From: Combretum micranthum
Lineage: Eukaryota; Streptophyta; Magnoliopsida; Myrtales; Combretaceae
Reading direction: 5' to 3'
DNA length: 64,000 nucleotides
Assembly (NCBI GenBank): GCA_024138025.1
Contig: JAMXBD010000065.1
Span: forward strand, 2,113,024 to 2,177,023
Shown here: piece after piece, positions 1-10,795 of the stretch
Numbering within the stretch: the stretch's first letter is position 1
Layout: the number at the start of each line of letters is the position of its first letter
Program-made: the position numbers and the translations under genes
The notes under the pieces: generated by a model
The model's database searches: none
What the model saw: the letters and a program-made list of their open reading frames with translations, nothing else
Told to the model about the DNA's origin: nothing

Positions 1-1021
1 CCACATATTTACTTTTCTCAGCCATCGCTCTACTACTACTAGCACCCTCAACTCTATAAGCCTTTCTACTACCTATAAATTTGGTGCTTTGCTCATGCAA
101 CATCAATTAAACTTTAAGGGGAATGTTCTTTGCTTCATTCAGAGTTCTCAATATAGTGACCCTAATTCTATCTTTAATCTACAACTTCAGACCATCCACA
201 TATCGTGCTACTTGTTGGCTTTCAATTTCTCTAAGATCATTATGCTCAACAAGTCACGTGAACTCTGCAATATAAGCATGGACTGAATGTGCTCATTGTC
301 GACATCACTAGTACTGTTGGAAAAGAATCTTTTCATAATTAAGTGGCAAGAAATCTCTTTGTAGCATTTGCTTCATATGGAACCACGTTAGTATAGGTTG
401 TCTACCCTCTCTCTGCCTTCTATTTTGCAGCCTCTCCCACCAAAAAAGGGCTCCTCCCTTCAATCTATACGTAACCAATCTCACTCTGCACTCCTCTAGA
501 ATCTTCATATAATCAAAGAACCTATCTACCTCTGCTAACTAGTTTGGAAATTCCTCAATATCAATATTGGCATTGAAGCTAGGAATATCTACCTTTAGGC
601 AAAAATCACCACCGTCGCCCTAGTCAAACCCATGATAATCCCTTCGATATCTACCTCCACCTTCACTACCTTGTCTCCATGGTTGCCTCTCTTTATACAA
701 GATCTCATCCCCTTCAGCGGAGTCTTCATCTGAAATTTATGCCCATTGATTTGCAGTTATAGGTTGATCGGTTGAGCTGCCATAAGCATCCCTTGCCTTT
801 GGTCGTCTGCCACTAATATCCTTGTCGCTATTGGTATCTACCACCATCGCATCGAAATGCCTGATCAAATCTTCAAGAGTCTGTTCCATCGTCTGATTTT
901 TTTGATCCATGGCATCGATTACTGCCTTAGGAACCATTTGTTCAGTTGCTTCAACTCCTGCATCCTGATCATCGTCAACAACGCGAATGCCATCAACACT
1001 ATCGTTGGTTGCCATCTTCAT
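1..1021 (-). pseudogene. Ty3/gypsy gag remnant (partial, runs off left edge)
   Basis: On the minus strand the segment 737-1021 encodes an acidic N-terminal gag region with a possible coiled coil (DAMDQKNQTMEQTLEDLIRH). 308-508 encodes the core of the Retrotrans_gag domain (GGALFWWERLQNRR, then ILTWFHMKQMLQRDFLPLNY). This is the usual plant gypsy gag pattern of a tryptophan pair followed by a W..MK...FLP..Y stretch. Below 308 the minus strand still reads as gag C-terminal sequence (for example QQVARYVDGLK) in shifted frames with stops. The pieces lie in different frames, so the gene is broken. Protease and pol would lie left of the window. Family assignment rests on motif recognition only. Confidence 0.72.
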
Positions 1022-1035
1022 AGGAACTCGCCTTG

Positions 1036-1060
1036 TTTTGATACCAATCTGATGTAGTGT
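1036..1060 (-). other. Candidate primer binding site and LTR edge of the left gypsy element
   Basis: Read on the minus strand, TGGTATCAAAAC lies a few bases downstream of ...ACACTACATCA. It resembles the plant initiator-Met tRNA binding site TGGTATCAGAGC. It sits just before the gag start, so an LTR ending in CA near 1051 is likely, with the LTR extending rightward. The far LTR edge was not found. Confidence 0.45.
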
Positions 1061-1199
1061 GAAAGCGTAAAAATAGAATTTGACTCACTGAATGATTTTT
1101 AAACACATACAACAATCGCAAATAAGTAATCTTCAAGAGAAAATTCTCCCAATAGTATTTTAAAGTGTATAGAATATGAGTTATCCTTACCAAAAACCC

Positions 1200-1220
1200 T
1201 AAAAGACTATTTATAGTCTC
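1200..1220 (-). promoter_or_regulatory. TATA-box-like element in the presumed LTR of the left gypsy element
   Basis: The minus strand reads CTATAAATAG at 1207-1216, about 150 bases upstream of the inferred LTR end at 1051 and pointing toward gag. A TATA box at this place is expected in an LTR promoter. The site is also part of a near-perfect palindrome (GACTATTTATAGTC). Regulatory function is inferred from motif and position only. Confidence 0.35.
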
Positions 1221-1260
1221 AACAAAAGGAAAATATAAGACAAAAAAAATTAAAAGTCAT

Positions 1261-1956
1261 GTGGACCAAAGGCTATTAGAAAGATGGCAGCCTTTGACGA
1301 AGAAGGCCAACGACCTTGAGATCTATGCCAATAGCGTATATAGTATACCGATAGCCTTTAGACTAGCTTTGAAGTTACGCTACATTCGACAAAAATTGTT
1401 ACATTGTACAAGGCTAGTGACCTATCCTTCAATACTGGTAGCATTGGACTTCAACGCTGGTAGCTTAGGGCCAGGTTTAGCTAGGTTGTGTCTTGCTACG
1501 ATTCTTGCTGCATTATTAGTGACGTCCAGAGATGACATATATGATTACACTTAAAGCCAATGAAGGCAAAGATGGTTACAAGAGAAAGGCCATGACAGGC
1601 CATGTGTAATAGCCAGATTACAAATAACTAGGGTTATTTTAAAAAATTATGTATTATCTTATTCATGTATTAAAACATAATTCATAGTTATCTATCACGA
1701 GTACTAGTGGAGCAGATTGAATATTTTTCCAAGTTGCAACAGTAAAAGGATAATGATAGTCAAAGGTAGCTTTTGGTCAATGAAAGTAAAATCTCCTTTG
1801 CAATGGGCAGACTTAAGTTTGCCTAAAGGTTGTTATTAGTTACTGCAAGGAATAAACCGTTGCCGCGAGACATGTAGAGGAGCACTCTCCTTCTACGTAG
1901 AATTCGTTTTTGTTTTGTGCAATAGGGCTTCCCACGAATTCTATTTGGGATAAAAT
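1261..1956. other. Probable remainder of gypsy LTR and spacer
   Basis: An open frame of 97 codons on the plus strand (1261-1554) has no recognisable domain and probably lies within the LTR of the left gypsy element. No convincing LTR end, gene or RNA was seen between 1560 and 1956. The last five bases (1952-1956, AAAAT) are the left target-site copy of copia-1. Confidence 0.4.
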
Positions 1957-2419
1957 TGTAACATAAATTTATAAGTTTCATAATTCAATATTTCATGAAT
2001 TCAATTTCAGGATCTTTGAAATTCATGATTTTCACAATAACAAAATGGATAAGATACATACCTTTATCTATAGCCATAGTAATATCTTGAATTTGAAGAA
2101 TAAGAATAAGAATACTTTAATTTCTTCAAGATCACCTTATCGCTCCAATCTAACCTTATTTCACCAAAAAGAATTATTTCTCTTCCTTTCCCTTAATTTT
2201 TTATGATGGATTTTCAAAGTGAAGACAAGAGTGAAGATTTTTTTTTTTTAATGTCAACTCTTGTACATATATATAAGGGCAGGAAGAGGATCATACCTCT
2301 TCATGAAATGGTAAGGGGTGTTTTCCATCAAGACACCTATTATGAAGAGTCATGTCATTTAAATTAAAAGTCACAACTCTTCTAAAATAAACTTACACAA
2401 TGGGCCACAAATTCTAACA
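1957..2419 (-). repeat. 3' LTR of copia-1
   Basis: On the minus strand the LTR starts TGTTAGAATTTGTGGCCC and ends ...TTACA. It matches the right-hand LTR (8061-8522) throughout. It carries a poly-A/T tract and a TATATATAAGG-like stretch near 2266-2280 on the plus strand. Confidence 0.95.
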
Positions 2420-2435
2420 TTCTCCCACTTAGCCC
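2420..2435 (-). other. Polypurine tract of copia-1
   Basis: Minus-strand CTAAGTGGGAGAA lies directly before the 3' LTR start TGTTAG. AGTGGGAGA next to the LTR is the typical plus-strand primer of plant copia elements. Between it and the pol stop (2791) lie about 350 bases of untranslated 3' sequence. Confidence 0.9.
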
Positions 2436-2790
2436 ATATATGTTTCTTAATAACTTAGAATAAATATAATATACACGATAACATTATTCTAAGTCTTCGT
2501 TATGTTGATTGTACCATTATATCACATTAATTAAATTAAAAATTAATTAGAGTCATGGCGGTTGTACGTCATCATCTCGACATAGTTCCTTCCATGTACT
2601 ACATAATTAATCTCTAATTTGACCTTAACTTAATGAAGAGATAAATAAAGGTCTAACTTTAATGTCTTTATGAAGACAATTCCTATTAACATAATTCTAT
2701 TTCAATCATATATACAATATAGAAAACAGGAAATAATAGAAACACTATAATTGAGCTCGAGAGTGTTATACAAACAAAATACAATAATCT

Positions 2791-3264
2791 TTAATCAGGA
2801 CATCTGATAATGCCCATTCTTTCAATATGTTCTCTAAAAATATTAGGTGCTAATCCTTTTGTTAATGGATTTGCAATCATTAGTTTTGTACTAATATGTT
2901 TGATTGACACCCTTTCTTTCTGTACTTCTTCTTTAACGGCAAAGTATTTAATCTCTATGTGTTTTGCACCCTTTGAATACTTGTCGTTCTTTGAGAAGAA
3001 GACCGTTGTGGAGTTGTCACAGTAAATTTTCAGCGGCCTACTAATAGTGTTGACAACTTAAAGCTCCAAAATAAAATTCCGCAACCATAAACCATGAATT
3101 GTGGCCTCAAAGCAAGCCACAAATTCTGCTTCCATAGTCGATGCAGCAATGACAGACTGCTTTGCACTCTTCCATGAGATTGCCCCTCCAGCTAATAGGA
3201 ACATGTAACAAAAAGTGGATTTTCTTGTATCAACATCCAGCATAATCTGAATCTGAATAACCAA
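2791..3264 (-). pseudogene. copia-1 RNase H domain, C-terminal end of pol
   Basis: The segment 3058-3264 (minus) carries the copia RNase H core: GGAISWKSAKQS followed by STMEAEFVA, the expected K-Q--A-S-EAE pattern. A further stretch down to a TAA at 2791-2793 reads as the usual tail (HISTKLMIANPLTKGL, ending ..RCPD) in another frame. In intact elements this domain degrades the RNA of the RNA/DNA hybrid. Frameshifts separate it both from the reverse transcriptase and within itself. Confidence 0.85.
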
Positions 3265-4248
3265 TCACCTCTAACTGATCGGACCTTCTATAAGTGAGCA
3301 TGTGGTCCTTTGTTCCTTGCAAGTATCTCAAAACTTTTTTGGCAGCCTTCCAGTGATCCAATTCTGGATTACTTTGATATCTGCCCAACATCCCAACACT
3401 GCAATTGATGTCGGGTCTAGTACAAGTTTGAAGATACATCAAACTCCCAACAACAGATGCATAAGGAATTGTTGCCATTTGTTCTCGTTCCAAATCATTC
3501 TTTGGACATTGCATAATACCAAATTTATCTCCTTTTTGAATTGGAACTATACCTGCTGAACATCTATCCATCTTAAATCTTTCTAGAACTTTATTGATAT
3601 AAGCCCTTTGAGATAAGCCTAACAATCCTTGTGATCTATCACGGAATATTTCAATTCCTCTCATATATGTTGCCTCTCCCATATCTTTCATTTCAAAGCT
3701 CTTAGAAAGAAAATTCTTGGTTTCACGTAATAAACCAAGGTCATTAGTAGCAATCAAGATATCGTCAACATACAGGACTAAGAAAACAAACTTGCTCCCA
3801 CTAATCTTCATGTATATACACCGATCAGTGGTATTTTCTTTGAAACCAAAAGAAGTTATGGTATCATTAAACTTAAGATACCATTGGCGAGAAGCTTGTT
3901 TAAGTCCATATATTGACTTCTTAAGTTTACACACCATATGCTCCTTTCCTTTAATTGAGAAGCCTTCAGGTTGGTCTATATAAACTTCTTCTTCTAAATC
4001 TCCATTAAGAAAGGTGATCTTAATATCCATTTGATGTAACTCTAGATCATAATGAACAACCAAAGCGAAAATGATCCTAAGTAAGTCTTTCTTTGAGACC
4101 GGTGAAAAAGTTTCTTTATAATCAATGCCATCCTTCTGAGTGAAGCCTTTGGCAACAAGTCTGGCTTTATGTCGTTCAACATTACCATTTGATCTCGCTT
4201 TGTCTTAAAGACCCATTTACAATCAACTCTTTTACATTCTTTTGGCAA
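3230..4248 (-). pseudogene. copia-1 reverse transcriptase domain
   Basis: 3230-4063 is open for 277 codons and contains the RVT_2 core: [29 protein letters not shown], and the catalytic YVDD motif (codons at 3761-3772), then CTRPDINCSVGMLGRY and HWKAAKKVLRYLQGT. The N-terminal part (CKWVFKTKRD) is in another frame at 4042-4248, so a frameshift lies near 4050-4200. The catalytic aspartates are intact. A second frameshift near 3235-3260 cuts the link to RNase H (GYSDSDYAGC). Confidence 0.92.
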
Positions 4249-4260
4249 TTCAATGAGTTC

Positions 4261-5592
4261 TCAGACTTGGTTTTGATCCATAGACTTCATTTCTTCTTTC
4301 ATGGCATTTACCCACTTAGTAGAATCATTACACTCCATGGCTTGTGAGAACGAAACTAGATCATTGTCAATTCCTATGTCAAGTTCTAACTCTTGTAGAT
4401 AAACCATATAATCATTAAGAATAGCAAATCTTCTCTCTCTTTGAGATCTTCTTAATGCTGTTTCATGTGGCTCTTCTACTAAAGGGGTATCATTTATAAC
4501 TTCATGATGTGTTTGATCCATTACTTGTTGTTCTTCACTTTGGTGAGGTTCTACAATATTAGGATCAATTGGCTTAGAAGGTAAAAGTATAGGAACTTCT
4601 ACCCTAACTTCTTTAATGCACACATCATGTTGTTCTTTACTCCCACTAATTTCACCATTTTCAATGAACTTGGCATTTCCGGTTTCAACAATTCTTGTAC
4701 TATGATTAGGACAGTAAAACCTAAATCCTTTGGACTTTTCAGGATATCCTATAAAGAATCCACTAACTGTTCTAAAGTCCAATTTCTTTTCTTGTGGATT
4801 ATAAAACCTTACTTCTGCAGGACAACCCCACACATGTAGGTGTCTTAAACTAGGTTTCCTTCCAGTCCACAGTTCAAATGGGGTCTTTGGAACTGCCTTA
4901 CTAGGAACCCTGTTCAGCAAATATACTGCAGTTTTCAATGCATAAACCCACATGGATATAGGTAAAGATGAATGACTTAACATACTCCTAACCATGTCCA
5001 ATAATGTACGATTGCACCTCTCTGCAACACCATTCTGTTGTGGTGTACCTGGCATAGTGTATTGAGCACATATGCCATGCCTTTCAAGAAATTTGGCAAA
5101 TGGACCTAAACATTGTCCTGATTCATCATACTTCCCATAATATTCACCACCCCTATCTGATCTTACAATTTTTACTTTTCTATCTAATTGTCTCTCAACC
5201 TCATTAATGTACACCTCAAGGGCATTCACAGATTGAGATTTTTCATGCAAAAGATAGACATAAGTATAACGTGAAAAATCATCAATAAAGGTGATAAAAT
5301 ACTTTTCTCCACCAAAAGATGGAGCATCGAAAGGTCCGCATATATCTGTATGTATAATTTCAAGAAGTTGCGTGCTTCTTGTGGCTCCTTTCTTAGTGTG
5401 TTTGGTTTGTTTCCCTTTAATACAATCAACACACATTCCAAGGTCAGTAAAATCCAAAGTAGGAAGAATTTCATTCTTTACTAATCCTTGTAATCTTTCT
5501 TTGGATATGTGACCTAAGCGTTTATGCCACAAGTAAGCAGAGTTATCATTAACCAAACCACGTTTAGTTCCAATATTATGATGCGAGGTCAA
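4261..5592 (-). CDS. copia-1 integrase region (GAG-pre-integrase, DDE core, start of RT linker)
   Basis: 443 open codons. In order: the HHCC zinc-binding pre-integrase ([10 protein letters not shown]... [11 protein letters not shown]); the rve catalytic core with the three acidic residues in [17 protein letters not shown] and [15 protein letters not shown]; the C-terminal [12 protein letters not shown] box; then a charged linker into the reverse transcriptase ([16 protein letters not shown]). The frame ends at a TGA where relatives have a tryptophan codon (NQVW), because the downstream RT sequence continues in the same frame. That stop is a point nonsense mutation rather than a true protein end. 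The integrase core itself looks complete. Confidence 0.92.
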   Translation of the reverse strand: MTSHHNIGTKRGLVNDNSAYLWHKRLGHISKERLQGLVKNEILPTLDFTDLGMCVDCIKGKQTKHTKKGATRSTQLLEIIHTDICGPFDAPSFGGEKYFITFIDDFSRYTYVYLLHEKSQSVNALEVYINEVERQLDRKVKIVRSDRGGEYYGKYDESGQCLGPFAKFLERHGICAQYTMPGTPQQNGVAERCNRTLLDMVRSMLSHSSLPISMWVYALKTAVYLLNRVPSKAVPKTPFELWTGRKPSLRHLHVWGCPAEVRFYNPQEKKLDFRTVSGFFIGYPEKSKGFRFYCPNHSTRIVETGNAKFIENGEISGSKEQHDVCIKEVRVEVPILLPSKPIDPNIVEPHQSEEQQVMDQTHHEVINDTPLVEEPHETALRRSQRERRFAILNDYMVYLQELELDIGIDNDLVSFSQAMECNDSTKWVNAMKEEMKSMDQNQV

Positions 5593-5743
5593 TAAGGTCT
5601 CAGCAAAATAATCATCAAGTTTAAACTTGTAAAGACCATCACATAAAATTCCGAACCATACAGTTTATTGTCCTTATACAAACTGAAAGATTCAAATCCA
5701 AACTTAAAAGAAAAACCTAATACATCAAGTTTTGACAAAGAAA

Positions 5744-6064
5744 CTAAATTGCGAGAAAATGTGGAACATAAAGGGTTTGGAACAAATCTAAGTGATGCCC
5801 AGTCTCCAAAATCAAGCGATAAGTCCCGATTCCTTCAACTGAAGCTTTGTTTCCATTTCCCATGAACACAAAATTCTCATCTGGCTTTATAGTTTGGATC
5901 GTAAGGAATCCCTGCATCGTATTGGAAATATGAGTTGTTGAGCCAGAATCAATCCACCAGGTATTATAAGGGACTTGTGTAAGATTTGATTCAAAACAAA
6001 CAAAAGCACAAGGCTTACCTTTCTTTTCGAACCAAGCCTTACGTTTCAAGCAGTCTTTCTTCAA
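5744..6064 (-). pseudogene. copia-1 protease and gag zinc-knuckle segment
   Basis: The frame holds the aspartic protease active site DSGSTTHIS, then GNGNKASVEGIGTY and LYVPHF, the usual copia protease layout. Just upstream in this frame a complete CCHC zinc knuckle (CHFCRKIGHLKKDC) can be read, whereas the main gag frame has shifted and ends before it. A gag frameshift therefore lies near 6095-6120, and another break separates protease from integrase near 5600-5744. Confidence 0.88.
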
Positions 6065-6879
6065 GTGTCCAATCTTTCTACAGAAATGGCACTTGATTTC
6101 CTTTTGTGGATTTGTGCATCTTTAGAGGATTCATTCAGGTTATGTAAACCTTTTTTCTTGCCTTTTCTAGCCCTTTTCTTTGAACTCGATGCAACTTCTT
6201 GATGACTTGTAAAATGAACAGAATGAGTCTTTTGGTTCTTTAATCTTGTTTCCTCCTGAATCAGCATACTGGTCAATTCATTGATATTCCACTTATCCTT
6301 TATAGTGTTATAATTCATTTGAAAAGGCCCATACTGTTCAGGAGGCAAGGAGTTCAGTATAAACTGTACCAAAAAGAACTCATCCACAGTCATTCCCAAA
6401 GTCCTTAATTTTGCTGCTATATTCGTCATTTCAAGGACATGCTCATGCATAGTACGAGACCCATCAAATTTCATGTTGGTCAAAGTACCCATCAATGTAC
6501 TAGCAAGAGACTTATCAGCAGTTTGAGAACGCTCTTCCACAAATTTAATGAATTCCTTAGCATTATCAGTTTGGGGAAGAGTAGCTTTAATGTTGTTTGC
6601 TACTGTCATTCTCATAAACATTAGGCTTAATCTGTTCGATCTCTCCCAAAGTTTATGGAGACGTTTTTCATCATCACTGCTTTCATCAGTAATAACAGTG
6701 GGTTTCTCAATTTGAAAGGATAAGTCAAGATCCAAAACACCTAAGTGAAATTGGACCTGCTCATACCAATCTGAGAAATTCAATCCATTGAATATTGGAA
6801 CAGATGAAGCATGAGAATGCAGAGAAATAGGAATAGATACTGCAATAATAAAAGACAGTAGCATTAATGCTTTGAACAA
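6061..6879 (-). CDS. copia-1 gag
   Basis: 272 open codons with the copia gag core (VPIFNGLNFSDWYEQVQFHL, LGMTVDEFFLVQFILNSLPP, MLIQEETRLK). The first 25 residues in this frame (MFKALMLLSFIIAVSIPI...) look like a signal peptide, but a strong splice-acceptor-like sequence (CTTTTATTATTGCAG) is embedded there. The true N-terminus may therefore come from an upstream exon, or the ATG may be fortuitous. The reading frame shifts just before the zinc knuckle. Confidence 0.87.
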   Translation of the reverse strand: MFKALMLLSFIIAVSIPISLHSHASSVPIFNGLNFSDWYEQVQFHLGVLDLDLSFQIEKPTVITDESSDDEKRLHKLWERSNRLSLMFMRMTVANNIKATLPQTDNAKEFIKFVEERSQTADKSLASTLMGTLTNMKFDGSRTMHEHVLEMTNIAAKLRTLGMTVDEFFLVQFILNSLPPEQYGPFQMNYNTIKDKWNINELTSMLIQEETRLKNQKTHSVHFTSHQEVASSSKKRARKGKKKGLHNLNESSKDAQIHKRKSSAISVERLDT

Positions 6880-8042
6880 TCATAAAATTCAGATTCAATC
6901 AACTCATGGAATAACATAATTATATATATCAAAGTCCACTTTGGGTGATACTAAAATATATATAAACATTAATCATAACAAATAAGTATGCATACAATTT
7001 GATATTTGTATCTTTGGATATACAAATAAATCAAATAAAATATACTTATCATAAACACTTGTGTTATGTATTATAAGAACAAAAACCATTTTTGGATGAT
7101 TTATAATATCTTATAGTACAAACTTTTCATTTACCCATATACAATCTATTATGTCATTTGCAAATAAAATTTATGGGTAAAATTTAAATTCTAATAATGC
7201 CATGAAATTTATTAATTAAATGATTTGGCCACTTTGATGACTAACAAATCATCCCGTTATATAAATTTCACCTTTTTGATATTAGAATTTTATGCAAACA
7301 CATTCAAAATTAAAAGAATCCATAATATGAATTAATAATTTATATCATTTACTTATAACTCTTGATGTACAAAACTATATTTTTACTTGACCATAACTTG
7401 TAACTTTTAACATATCGAATAATACTTGATGTCATAAACGACTGTCATAGGTAATTTATGAAGCATTACTGAACATCATTTCAATTCTCCATGTTCAATT
7501 CGACGGCTTCCTTTTCCTTTTTTTTTTTTTTTAAATTCTAATATGTTAATGAAAGTCGAATTAATTCATTAACAGTCATAACCTTTACACTGATATTTCA
7601 TGTATATTCCAATTTTGGATATTCCAATGTCAGTATCTTTATTCACGGTATCAACGGTTGTCTATATTATCATTATAATACTTTAAACTGGCCAATGACG
7701 GTTATCTATACATTGCTAGACATAATAATGGCCAAAACAAATATTCATGCACTGTTTCAATATATAAACCGTTTGTTTCACAGAACATGAAGAGAAGCAA
7801 TTGGGAAAGGATCATGACGTCTATCACTTTGAAAAATCAATAAAGAAATAAACAATGATTGGAAGTTTACATGGAATTTAAAAACATATCTGCCTCGGAA
7901 TGGAATAATCTCCTGCTGCTTGAATACATACATAGCATTTCAGAAGTATTGACGGTTTGGAGAATTTAAACCAAAACTTCCATTTAAAATAATTAGAACA
8001 TTCACAATGCGTACAAGAATATTAAAGATGATAATCGGAAAA
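6880..8042 (-). other. Long untranslated leader of copia-1
   Basis: About 1.16 kb of very AT-rich sequence between the primer binding site and gag, with no open frame of note on either strand. It contains a poly-T tract near 7517-7532. It may include an intron ending near 6842 on the minus strand; see the findings. Confidence 0.6.
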
Positions 8043-8060
8043 TCATGAGTTCTTAAACCA
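8043..8060 (-). other. Primer binding site of copia-1
   Basis: Minus-strand TGGTTTAAGAACTCATGA directly follows the 5' LTR end ...TTACA. It is a diverged version of the initiator-Met tRNA site (TGGTATCAGAGC). Position supports the assignment better than the sequence does. Confidence 0.6.
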
Positions 8061-8522
8061 TGTAAGATAAATTTACAAGTTTCATAATTCAATATTTCAT
8101 GAATTCAATTTCAGGATCTTTGAAATTCATTATTTTCACAACAACAAAATGGATAAGATACATACCTTTATCTATAGCCATAGCAATATCTTGAATTTGA
8201 AGAACAAGAATAAGAATACTTTAATTTCTTCAATATCACCTTATCCCTCCAATCTAACCTTATTTCACCAAAAGGAATGATTCCCTTAATTTTTTATGAT
8301 GGATTTTCAAAGTGAAGATAAGAGTGGAGATCTTTTTTTTTTTTTTTTTTTTTAATGTCAACTCTTGTACATATATATAAGGGCAGGAAGATGACATACC
8401 TCTTCATGAAATGGTAAGGGGTGTCTTCCATCAATACACCCATTATGAAGAGCCATGCCATTTAGATTAAAAGTCACGACTCTTCTAAAATAAACTTACA
8501 CAATGGGCCACAAATTCTAACA
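8061..8522 (-). repeat. 5' LTR of copia-1
   Basis: This is the partner of the LTR at 1957-2419, with a longer poly-T tract (8333-8353) and a short deletion near 8280. The right target-site copy AAAAT follows at 8523-8527. Confidence 0.95.
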
Positions 8523-9833
8523 AAAATAAGGTATAATCCGATTATAATATGTTAATAACATATATTTATACAATGTTGCAATAATATAATACATCATTTG
8601 CCATTTAATCAAGCATATATTTTCCATTCAATGATGCGTCATTTTGAAGCACTATAACCCTTTAAAATAGAAGAGCGGAAACGTAAAGATGGTTGAGACT
8701 ATTTAAAAAGTGTGTCACAGAAGAATGCATTTTCTTTATATATATATATATATATATATTGAATTTCTAAAATATAGATAGCCAAAGGATAATGCCCTAC
8801 AATGGGTGTGCTTAAACAAGTGTAATGAAATTTACAAAATTAAAATATAAAAGGGAAAGTATAATTTTAATTCCCAACATTTTATCTTCTTTTTATAAGA
8901 GTTTTATTTTGAATTTCTTATTTATTTATTGAGTCCTCATCAATGTTTCCAAATCTATATAGAAATAGGATTTTTTAAGACCTTTTTTTTTTTAAATCAT
9001 TAAGGACATGTCTTAATTTTCGATTTTTTTTTCCTGGGGTCTGCACCTTTTTTCCAGCCCCTTGTTCCCGCTCTTGATTTTTTGAGGACTTATATTTTTA
9101 TTTTATTATATAATTAAATCTTTCTAATATTATTTCTTCACGGTTTATAATGCAGTTAAAGATATATAATACAATCATTTTATTAAATCAATTATTGTGG
9201 GCTTATTTCAAGCTAACACGTGTTATTAATAAATGGAATATCTAATAGATTTGTTGGAATAACTACATTAGCAGAAGTTGGAAAATGTTGATATTTAAAT
9301 AAATGGAAGAAAAAGGATTAACGAATTAAGTTGAAAAGTAATAAAAATTGAAGATTAGAAATGACATTTTTTTTTCTAATATAAACTTAGAAATGGTTAT
9401 AGCATATTGGCAATGAGCATACGTCCAATAAGCAAATAATAAGAAAAGGAGAGGTCTTGTAATTTAGTAAAAACTATATTTACTATTAATTTAGGCGACA
9501 ACATATCACAAAAACATTCTCCTTCAAATTTTTATAGGGTTAATTTAGTAAAAGAAGAAGTTAAAAAAAACTGATGATACTAAATATTTCAAAATGGATC
9601 TTTTTACTTTGATATTATAGATACAGTAACAATTGGTTATACTTGTGATATCAATCCAAAGAAAATAACTTTCAGTTTATAAAAATTGTCTGAAAATTCG
9701 AAATTTGTAATTGTACAGCAAAGCAATGTTTAAAATGATCCGCGGTTAAAAACTGCGTATCTAAACTGTTGCTATTCATTTTGAATGGGTCAACAACGTG
9801 TCCACTGTGCAATAAATAATTATCGTAATATAG
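8523..9833. other. AT-rich spacer with a (TA)n microsatellite at 8737-8759
   Basis: No gene, RNA or clear transposon structure was seen. A (TA)n run of about 11 units occurs at 8737-8759, and poly-T stretches occur near 8980, 9026 and 9368. Confidence 0.6.
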
Positions 9834-10795
9834 TTGGTTTGGAAATAATTATCAAAATACTTTAAAAAATCATGTTTACAATCGGATATGATAAATTTAT
9901 ATGTAAATTACGCTTTAAAAACACGATATCATGTTTGGATACCGCACCTACATCGCGATTAAATAACAGGATATAACTTATCAAATATAAATCGCGTTTG
10001 GATACGGCACCTACATCGCGATTAAATAACAGGATATAACTTATCAAATATAAATCGCGTTTTATCGCACAAACAAAATTATATCACTTTTATCACACAA
10101 ACGAAATTATATCACGTTTATATCTCAGGATATAGTTATCTGAGTTCGTGTGGCGGAGTTGTTAGTGCTTTGATGAGTCGTGCAATTGTTGCCATGGGAT
10201 TTCGAGGGTGATGGGGCATTCAAGTTTGAGGTGATAAGGGTTTTGAATTAGTTGTCGTGGTTGTGATATTTGTTGGTGTGCTTGTGGAGATGAAGAGAGA
10301 GAGAGAAAGAGAGCAACGAGTTTAGAGAGAAAGAAAGGAGGGAAGTCGATGACAAGGGAAGGAGAAGATTGGAGGGAGAGGGTCCTTGAGCTTTTTGAAA
10401 TCAATATGAAGAAGAAAAGATGGTATTTTAAATTTAGCCATGCCATTTGAAAAGTTGAAGGGTTGGAGTGTATTAAAGAAATTTGATCCATTTTCTTTCT
10501 TTCTTTGTTTTTTTATTTTTTTTTTTTAACTTTCTTAAGAAGTTTAAAGGTCAGATTCTGAAATAATAATCTCCTAAACATGACTTTTAGTCTTCTATGG
10601 TGAAAAAAAAAAGTCATTTCAACCTTCATAGTACAACAATGGTGGCCTACATATCAAAGAAGATGAGGTGCGTGTAATAAACGTATATCGTGGTTAGGAA
10701 ACATGATATACTCACTGTATACGTCATTCCTATATCTTGCTTTTTAAGTCACGATTTTGCAAGTGTATATTGATAATTATTTTTATCCCAAACTT
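9834..10795. mobile_element. Non-autonomous TIR element (putative), about 960 bp
   Basis: The left end (TTGGTTTGGAAATAATTATC, near 9834) reappears inverted at the right end (TTGATAATTATTTTTATCCC, near 10767-10786). The inverted similarity extends inward over an AAAATCATG/CACGATTTT stretch. Inside the left arm is a 63-bp tandem duplication (9931-10055). The centre (10160-10500) is a purine-rich segment with GAGAGA runs that looks unlike its flanks. The superfamily is unknown and no target duplication was identified. Confidence 0.45.
9931..10056. repeat. 63-bp tandem repeat, two copies
   Basis: The unit begins near (T/C)GTTTGGATACNGCACCTACATC and runs through GCGATTAAATAACAGG. It occurs twice with a period of 63 (CGCGATT at 9954-9960 and 10017-10023). 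Only one or two differences separate the copies, so the duplication is recent relative to the rest of the element. Confidence 0.85.

Larger units (their letters stand above)
1957..8522 (-). mobile_element. Ty1/copia LTR retrotransposon, nearly complete (copia-1)
   Basis: The two LTRs (1957-2419 and 8061-8522) both start TG and end CA on the plus strand and match over their full length. They are flanked by a perfect 5-bp target duplication, AAAAT (1952-1956 and 8523-8527). The internal order on the minus strand is primer binding site, long leader, gag, protease, integrase, reverse transcriptase, RNase H, polypurine tract, which is the copia order. Counting by eye gives about 23 substitutions in roughly 450 aligned LTR bases (about 95% identity), plus an indel and poly-T length differences; most changes are transitions. 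The coding region has several frameshifts and one in-frame stop, so it is not autonomous now. Confidence 0.95.

Noticed and set aside
1261..1554. 97-codon plus-strand open frame
   Set aside because: No recognisable domain, probably within the LTR of the left gypsy element, and composition gives no sign of a real gene.
4627..5512. Plus-strand frames opposite copia-1 integrase
   Set aside because: Shadows of the well-supported minus-strand polyprotein.
6805..6879. Apparent signal peptide at the start of copia-1 gag
   Set aside because: Gag is not secreted; a splice-acceptor-like sequence inside it suggests translated leader sequence.
10162..10491. 109-codon minus-strand frame
   Set aside because: Low-complexity (Ser/Leu-rich from GA/CT repeats), no domain; kept only as part of the putative TIR element core.
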